NCBI GenBank assembly: GCA_027575765.1
Contig: JANBPT010000173.1
Span: 1 to 62,097, forward strand
Direction: 5' to 3'
DNA: 62,097 bases
Source: Tieghemiomyces parasiticus
Lineage: Eukaryota > Kickxellomycota > Dimargaritomycetes > Dimargaritales > Dimargaritaceae
Made by a program: the position numbers and the translations under genes. The notes under the pieces are model-generated. The model saw only the letters and a list, made by a program, of their open reading frames with translations. It was not told where the DNA came from and did not search any database. Positions 56,008 to 62,097 of this stretch are shown piece by piece. Every line of letters starts with the position of its first letter. Within the stretch, counting starts at the first letter, position 1.

Positions 56008-58057
56008 TGTTAGTTGAGGTAAAGTATGAAAGTGATAAACGGGCGGATTAGATCAGTTTATAAGGTAGGCGCACTGCATACAAACCAAGTGCCACTTAAA
56101 GGTATTGTGTCTTAGGTAGGGGTGCATAGCAGCAATGCTACCGGTTCCTAGACTTGACACTATGTATGCATACATAGAGGGATTGTGTGCCCACCCTGTG
56201 CCCATTAGCTCTAGCAAACCCTGTTGATCACCAGCTTATCTTACCATAGGGGAAGTGGACGCCACAGAAACGGGGTCACTCTTGATGCATGTATCCTCAT
56301 TATTGGACTTGTAATTCAAAAGCATTCTGTGTTTCAGCAACTTTGGACTATACAGGAGGGTATGCAGGTTGAGTATTGCAAGGTTAGTTCTCAGGCTTAT
56401 AGAGAGCATCTAACAAGTAATGTGCATGCTGCCTCAGTGGAGCCAAACGGACCACACGTGGGATGTAGTGGCAAGTTGCCCAAACCCGTACCCTACAGTG
56501 GCTAACAGAGTCCTGACTTACTTGGCGGTGTGGGTTGTGAATGTGGAGGATGAAGTTGGTGGCTGGGCAAGATTCTACACATCAGACAAGCTAGGTAGTT
56601 ATATGCAATCAAGATAGGCATGCCACAGAGGCTAACAGCAGAGAAGAATAGAATCACGCAGCTGTAACTGGCAACTAGGTGGTAAAAGTAACATGGCAGC
56701 GGAGGGCAAGCCCTCTAGGGAAGACAGATAGAGTAAGCAAATTGCCAGAAGTGACGGGAGCCCTGAAGCGGGGATGGTGACTGTCAGTTGGTTCTCACCA
56801 GAAGACCAGTGGAGAGCATACCAACAGACACAATGTAAAAGGAATGATGAGTTCGAAGGGCAGCTGATATGTATTTGTGCAAGGCTGTACAGACAATAAC
56901 CTATTCCTGTGAAAGAGGGCAGGCTGGTGGAGTGCAACGGTGGGTTGGTGTCATTTCTCCTAGGCACGGGTAGCTCAGAGTATATATACTTGATATTCAG
57001 GTGCACCTGGTGTGATACATTCAGCCACCTGAGACGAAATTGGGGATTGGGGGGGGGGGTAAACTGGTAACTTAGGTGGCATTGGGTGCACCACAATACT
57101 CAGGGGGGTATGTGTCTAGATGTAGATGGTGGGGCTGACTCCACAAGGTTGCAATAGAGCTCATACAGGAGAAAGGCCGCAAAGCCTTGCAGGAGGGAGA
57201 TCAGCTAGCACCAGAGATTCCAACCCATATGAATAAGCAACGGCGCAAGGAAAGCAAGGCTCAATGATGAATGGGCTGTCCACTCTGACTTGCACAGATA
57301 AGAATTGCTCTTCCACCTTGTTGCAGTTGAGCTAGGATTCAGTCTTTCCGCATGGTATTTGTGTTGGAATGATGGTGTGTACAGTATGGTTATTATGCAG
57401 ATGGTGCCAGTCCCCTCATGTACATTATTGTCTGTGTAATCCCCCAGCTTTGACAGACTGGGCGCCATGTCATTTTGGCTTCACCAGAGGTGTACCCATG
57501 GTGGAGAGAGTGATGCATGTATGTTCTAGCATGTGCAGTGCATGGTATTCATACGCCATTTCTAATCCTTATCTACAAAGCGTTTCTATGCCTCTGGCTC
57601 CACAAATGTCCGCTCATTTCTGCCCGTTACCCTTTCCCGGTGGTTATCGACGGCCGGCCGTGGTAGTCGTAATTGGTGATGCCAAGTCTGCAAACGACAC
57701 ACAGTGCATTGAGGTGAGCAGCACAGAACTCACGGTTCTTGAGCGGGAGGCTCATGACGTCCACCCAAATGCATCGTTTCTCCTCCACCTCTATTGCCAG
57801 TGACAGAGGGTTGAATTGGCATGAATCATCTATACTCACTTCCACTCCCTCCCATGCAATCCGTTGCTACTTAGACTGGGGCATGCATACGTCTTTGGTC
57901 CAGTGTCAACTATTCTTCAGCAACACGCTCACTGCTTGCCGGTGCAGCACCGATTTGCAGAACTATAGATGCTACAGAAATGTAGGAGGATTTCTTTGCC
58001 CAATGGTGTATATTAAATATAGTTTCCACCACTCGGTACCACTCGGCGAGCTCCTTC
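56008..58057. other. Gene-poor region left of the transposase relic
   Basis: 2 kb with only unconvincing open frames (for example 154 codons at 56632-57096 on the minus strand, Ser/Leu/Cys-rich and without motifs). Contains a ten-base G run near 57049-57059. Likely degenerate repeat or transposon-derived DNA. Confidence 0.4.
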
Positions 58058-59236
58058 TCACCATCTATCAAAGCTGGCTCTAGAGTCACTCGGCTGGAGC
58101 CTGGTCAGCTTCGATCTCAAGGCATCCTCAACCACTGTCACCTTGGTTAACTTTTTCCCCCTCAGCCGCTGTTGGATATGCCTGAGCAGCCAGTGATTGC
58201 AGGGGGGGGCAAGGTCAGAGACCGTAGGGAGGGGCTGGAAGCAGTTTAGGGTTAGTGGTGGAAATGTAGGCCTGGGTAGCTGCAGCACAATGCGGTGGCG
58301 CATTATCATGATGAAACCACAGGGGGGGGTAAGGTCGGAGACCGTAGGGAGGGGCTGGAAGCAGTTTAGGGTTAGTGGTGGAAATGTAGGCCTGGGTAGC
58401 TGCAGCACAATGCGGTGGCGCATTATCATGATGAAACCACAGGGGGTGACAGCACGGGAAGTGACAGGTCAAACTTCCACCTGTCTCCTCCCAGGCCTGG
58501 ACCATGGGCTTCAACCCATACTCTATGTTGTGGTTGGCGGAGGCCTTGACACCAGGAAGCTTGACACTCGGGTGTAATATGCCACGCCTAGTGAAGTAAA
58601 ATAGTCAACATCACCTTTGGTGTGGTATGGCCTTTGCGGGTCTCAGTTGGGTTGGGCCACCTTTAGGGCGCCACCTGCGGCAACTAGCACCAGCAGGTAG
58701 ATCAGCAAGGTATACCTATGTCTCGTCGCCTGTGAAAATGGAGTCCAGTAGGTAGTCACCGGCCCTGCCAAACTCCTTTTGGAGCTCAGTGGCAAAACGT
58801 ACCCGCTGGCAACGCTGGTTGGTGAGGTTGTGGGAGACCCAGTGATTGAAAGAGCTGTGCAACCCCAGGTCCCTGTGCAGGACTCTGCACAAAGTACTAG
58901 AAGATGAGTGGCAGGCTTGGGCCGGTTGTTCATTAGTCAGTTGAGGGTCTTCCTCCAGCAATCTCAGGATCATGTCCCCAATAACGTCACCAGTGTCATC
59001 TGGTGGGTGGTTAGAATGAGGGCTGTCTTCTAAAATAGTGGTGGCCTGTGTGAAAGCAAGCTAGCCACCGGTAGACGGCGGTGCAACCGGGAGCAGCTGG
59101 GCCCAGCTTGGAAGTCAAAGTATTTAGAATTCCATCTGCCTTGCGGTCCTCCGGATAGTACTTATAAATAAGGACCCAGTCACTATGTCTGGTTGATTTA
59201 GGGTGGAGTGGGGAATAGCACTTTAGAAGTCGACAT
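58058..59236 (-). mobile_element. Decayed mariner-type transposase
   Basis: Conceptual reading across frames on the minus strand follows the mariner transposase from end to end. The N-terminal helix-turn-helix region lies near 59190-59050 (GILNTLTSKLGPAAPGCTAV, YRWLACF). After a frameshift come LEDSPHSNHP, then LRLLEEDPQLTNEQ, STLCRVLHRDLGL and WVSHNLTNQR. IFTGDET holds the first catalytic Asp and is followed at once by a TAG stop where the family has Trp. WRPKGGP and FHHDNAPPHCAAATQ (second Asp) follow, and the end has LLRHIQQRLRGKKLTK and FDRW. The second-Asp block is present twice because of an internal tandem duplication. At least two frameshifts and several stops make it non-functional. 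I could not see clear terminal inverted repeats or a TA target duplication. Confidence 0.85.
58201..58440 (-). repeat. 120-bp tandem duplication inside the transposase
   Basis: Positions 58201-58320 and 58321-58440 are two head-to-tail copies of exactly 120 bp that differ at only two places (58210 C/T and 58217 A/G). The unit carries the transposase block with HHDNAPPHCAAATQ. Each unit begins in an eight-to-nine-base G run, which may have promoted slippage or unequal exchange. Confidence 0.97.
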
Positions 59237-59968
59237 GATGGATGGTAGAAAGACAAGTTGTCAAGTCAGAAACGGTTCAATCCTGAAAATGCTTATACCA
59301 ATCGACTCGCCATTGTTGATTATCTTAGGCTTCATCTATAATACTGCGATCTGAGACCTCCAGTTAAAAAATGCTAAATTTTCATTTGCATCTATACTCT
59401 TATGGATAACCTGTATACGGTTTACACCCTTCTAACTAGTCTCATTACATATATAGTTCGGTACTTCTATTCATGCGAAGTAAGTATATATTTTCACATT
59501 TAGCCCAATGGAATTATAGGGTGGAAATGCTATACAAAGCCGGCGTAGGGGTTGAGTGACTTGCTCGGCCTCCATATGTCTAATCGCCCCCTTCCTCGTA
59601 GGCCAGGAAGCCGGAGTGGAGGTTATTGGTTAGGTGTGTTGTAAGGCCACTGGTGGCCAGGCCACAGGGCTCCCTTGTGACAAAAGTCTGGTGTACTGGT
59701 GAGATTGGGTACAGCGTGGTGGAGGAGATGGTTACAACCACGCTATATAGTGATCATAGCGGCAAAGTGTAGCGCTGAGTGACCCAAACTGCTGTAGGTG
59801 GCTACAGGCTGGGACGCTGGAGACGTGAGATAACTGGCCATGCCTGTGCCCATCCGCGTCGTCTGGAAACTGATCTTGGTAACGTGGCTGACATCGCACA
59901 ATCGAACACGGCGCTTGGTGCGATATACTAGTATGTAGGGATCGTCGGACGCTAGTTATTGTCGTTTG
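59237..59968. other. AT-rich spacer right of the transposase relic
   Basis: 732 bp with no gene seen; AT-rich up to about 59530, then closer to the average composition. The right end of the mariner element should lie here but was not resolved. Confidence 0.45.
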
Positions 59969-60202
59969 CTAGAGTTTGTAGGTGACAAGAGCCATTAGTT
60001 GCTGCTGCACTGTTTGATTGCTGCCCCTACTACCCATAGGTTCAATCATGCACAGTGTCAGAAAAGTGAGGTCTAGTCCATAATGCGGCAGACACCACAG
60101 CGTCTTGGCCACTTGTAGTAGCGACTCTGTTGCCGCATTTCGGTCGGTACTGATCACGTTGGTATTGGTGCTTGGCCGCGAGTTCCCCATTCTATTTACC
60201 AT
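59969..60202 (-). CDS. Small protein, possible MZT1 (Mozart1) homologue
   Basis: Open frame of 77 residues that starts 38 bp from GPI10 on the opposite strand. MZT1 proteins are 60-85 residues and recruit or activate the gamma-tubulin complex at spindle poles. The pattern AATESLLQVAKTL, then YGLDLTFLTLCM, then a Gly/Asn turn and VQQQLMALV resembles the MZT1 core (a helix ending in LL, then GLD..TL..C, then G.N...V...L..L). There is a three-residue insertion before GLD. The match is by eye and weak in places, and the start could be the ATG at 60190 instead. If it is not MZT1 it remains an unknown small gene or chance. Confidence 0.4.
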   Translation of the reverse strand: MVNRMGNSRPSTNTNVISTDRNAATESLLQVAKTLWCLPHYGLDLTFLTLCMIEPMGSRGSNQTVQQQLMALVTYKL

Positions 60203-60240
60203 CGTTTAGCCGTTTCATAGTCTTTTCCATTCGTACCAGC

Positions 60241-62097
60241 ATGCCTCTGCGACGCCGGGGGCCGAACTCAATCCGCCCTGCGAGCGCCGGCTCAATTCCC
60301 CGGAACCGACCTGTATCCCAAGGCAGTTCGTCGTCGTCACCGTCTTTGGTATGGTTTGGCGCGCTTCTTCTCTACCGCCTCGCCAATGCCTATTCGGTCA
60401 GCACTTACTTAGTCCCGGACGAGACGTGGCAAAGTTTAGAGGTGGCCCACCGGGTCGTATTTGGTACTGGATACCTTACTTGGGAATGGCACCACCAACT
60501 CCGCAGTTATGCCTACCCGTTCTATGTGAGCACACTCTACCGGCTGGTACGGTGGGTTCTCCCCGTCGATGATCCATTTCAATTGGGTTCCACCCAGTCC
60601 GACTCACCCAACGCTACTGCTGCTTTCTTGGCCGTGGATGGTACGGCATGGGCGGTTTATCTACCTCCGATCGTACTTGGTGCCACCACGGCGGCCATAA
60701 TCGACTGGTATACTTACAAGTTCAGCTGGCGATACCTGGGGCCTCTAGTGGCCGATTGGACCCTTGTGGCATCGTTACTATCGTACCCTATGGGTACCCT
60801 TATGGTCCGTCCGCTAGGCAATGCCGCCGAGACGGCCGCGGTGGCCGTGGCGCTGTACCATTGGCCGCTTTACGTCGCTGTGAGAGCCGAAACTGCAGCG
60901 AATTTCCCTTGGAGGGCCTACGTGCGGTCGTTGGCCTGGGCCGCCCTGGGGTGCATCCTGCGGCCGACGGGGGCTCTAGTCTGGTCCTGCGCCGCCGTTC
61001 CGTTGCTCTGGCGATGGCTCGTCTACCAGGGTCCGCGACGCTTCTTTACCGAGCTGCTACCTGGGCTCCTCGCTGCGACTGTCACCATCGGTGCTGCGGC
61101 CCTGGGCGCCATGATGCTGATTGACTACGCCTTCTATGGTACCTGGGTGTTCACTCCCTACAATTTCTTCCGGTTCAACGTGCAACGCAACCTCAGTACC
61201 TGGTTCGGTGTCGAGCCCTGGTTTTGGTATCTTGCGGCCGGCCTTCCAGCACTGCTCACAGCCCACCTGCCGTGGTTCGCCCTCGGGGTTTATCATGTAG
61301 GATCCACCTCACCCACGTCCTCACAGCGGGCACAATTACGGACCTGGCTGTGGATCACAGCGGCTGTGGTGGCCGGGTACAGTTTACTCGAGCATAAAGA
61401 GGCCCGGTTCCTAACCTGCCTACTCCCAATCTGGCTCACCCTATCAGGCGCGGGCTTGTCTGCCTTCTTTTCGCCGCAAACCACCGCAGCCACGACCAAG
61501 TCCGCCTTCGACACAATCCGTTCGGCCTTACACTACCCGTTTGGTAGCCGTCGCCAGTTGCTTTTGGCCGCTCTGACCATAGGTTCCCTGGGTGCTATCG
61601 GCTACACCAACCTGGTACACCAGCGCGGAGTTGTGGACGTCGTCAATTACCTGAGTGGGGACGTGCGTCGTCAGAGTACCCAACCAAGGGCCCACCACAT
61701 ACTGTTCCTCATGCCCTGCCACTCTACGCCCTACTATAGTCACCTCCATTATGATGTGACCCTGTCGTATCTAGCCTGCGATCCGCCACTTGAGCCGGAA
61801 CAAATCAAAGCGGGGGACCACTATCAGTATCCGTCCGGGGAGTTTGGTCGCGATCCGGCCGCCTTCCTCATGGACTACCTGGCCCGCCTACAGCCCGCCA
61901 GTCCGACGGAGCCGGCAGCATCGACTAACCATACTGCTTCTGCGGCGGGTGACCTGTTTGCTCTGCCCCGCGATACTGCCCTGCACTTTTCGCCCCCGCC
62001 GAGCCATATTGTGATTTTTGCCGTGGACCTGCCGGCCCTCGCCCCCATTTTTACCCTAAATGGCTACCTAGAGGACCGTCGATTTTTCAACACCCAT
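60241..62097 (+). CDS. GPI10: GPI mannosyltransferase 3 (PIG-B/Gpi10), runs off right edge
   Basis: Adds the third mannose to the GPI anchor precursor in the ER lumen (family GT22). The frame is open from ATG 60241 to the window edge, 619 codons with no stop or intron visible. Marks: a cytosolic Ser/Arg-rich start; first membrane segment SLVWFGALLLYRLANAYSVS; the luminal loop with the catalytic-type acid in VPDETWQSLEVAHRVVFGTG, then TWEWHHQLRSYAYP; repeated hydrophobic segments; the GT22 motif EHKEARFL; and the PIG-B-specific FLMPCHSTPYYSHLHYDVTL with LACDPPL. These last motifs separate it from ALG9, ALG12 and SMP3. The C-terminal end lies beyond the window. Confidence 0.95.
   Translation, partial: MPLRRRGPNSIRPASAGSIPRNRPVSQGSSSSSPSLVWFGALLLYRLANAYSVSTYLVPDETWQSLEVAHRVVFGTGYLTWEWHHQLRSYAYPFYVSTLYRLVRWVLPVDDPFQLGSTQSDSPNATAAFLAVDGTAWAVYLPPIVLGATTAAIIDWYTYKFSWRYLGPLVADWTLVASLLSYPMGTLMVRPLGNAAETAAVAVALYHWPLYVAVRAETAANFPWRAYVRSLAWAALGCILRPTGALVWSCAAVPLLWRWLVYQGPRRFFTELLPGLLAATVTIGAAALGAMMLIDYAFYGTWVFTPYNFFRFNVQRNLSTWFGVEPWFWYLAAGLPALLTAHLPWFALGVYHVGSTSPTSSQRAQLRTWLWITAAVVAGYSLLEHKEARFLTCLLPIWLTLSGAGLSAFFSPQTTAATTKSAFDTIRSALHYPFGSRRQLLLAALTIGSLGAIGYTNLVHQRGVVDVVNYLSGDVRRQSTQPRAHHILFLMPCHSTPYYSHLHYDVTLSYLACDPPLEPEQIKAGDHYQYPSGEFGRDPAAFLMDYLARLQPASPTEPAASTNHTASAAGDLFALPRDTALHFSPPPSHIVIFAVDLPALAPIFTLNGYLEDRRFFNTH

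Noticed and set aside
56632..57096. 154-codon Ser/Leu/Cys-rich frame on the minus strand
   Set aside because: Composition fits reverse-read low-complexity DNA in the repeat-rich island; no domain seen.
58201..58440. CRISPR-like or satellite array
   Set aside because: Only two units without spacers, and the unit is part of the transposase reading; a simple tandem duplication explains it.
59600..59680. Possible mariner terminal repeat (TTAGGTGTG at about 59631)
   Set aside because: No matching inverted copy found on the other side of the transposase and the distance is larger than usual.

Overview
The window looks like a piece of a compact fungal nuclear genome, probably from an early-diverging filamentous lineage. 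Genes are GC-rich and lie on both strands. They carry short introns with strong GTAAG donors and AG acceptors. The products are conserved eukaryotic housekeeping proteins, and several (an Rtc5-like TLDc protein, Cus2/Tat-SF1, Gpi10) read most like fungal orthologues. I cannot name the species; Zoopagomycota-type fungi are my guess only. No rRNA, convincing tRNA or CRISPR array was seen.

Layout from left to right: the 5' part of the SKI2 RNA helicase (-, cut by the left edge); TRS23/TRAPPC4 (+); a DNAJC9-type histone co-chaperone (-); SRP72 (-); a Tat-SF1/CUS2 splicing factor with nine exons (+); a 2.3-kb empty gap; a putative seven-helix membrane protein with a secreted-side ectodomain (+); CDC7 kinase (-); eIF3i/TIF34 (+) tail to tail with RLI1/ABCE1 (-); a 2.4-kb gap; an RTC5/MEAK7-like TLDc protein (+) tail to tail with TEL2 (-, eight exons); DPH6 (+); an unrecognised helical protein (-, five exons); two related Hsp20-like proteins (-) separated by 2.5 kb; a 3-kb gap; mitochondrial uS13 (-); a TEN1-like CST subunit (-); haspin kinase (+); a long-chain acyl-CoA synthetase (+). 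From about 53.6 to 60.0 kb the DNA is more AT-rich and nearly gene-free. It holds one orphan reading frame and a decayed mariner-type transposase that carries a perfect-period 120-bp internal duplication. The window ends with a small MZT1-like gene (-) divergent from GPI10/PIG-B (+, cut by the right edge).

The genes do not form a pathway cluster. Some themes recur: translation and ribosome recycling (eIF3i, ABCE1, DPH6, uS13m, SRP72), chromosome and telomere maintenance (CDC7, TEL2, TEN1, haspin, DNAJC9), and membrane or lipid work (TRAPPC4, LACS, GPI10, Rtc5). Most multi-exon models were rebuilt by joining exons at GT..AG sites so that phase is kept and the family alignment continues across each junction. 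The least understood items, and the best candidates for something new, are the seven-helix protein, the pair of Hsp20-like paralogues, the five-exon unknown, the MZT1-like small protein and the duplicated transposase relic. I did not find evidence for a wholly new multi-gene system.
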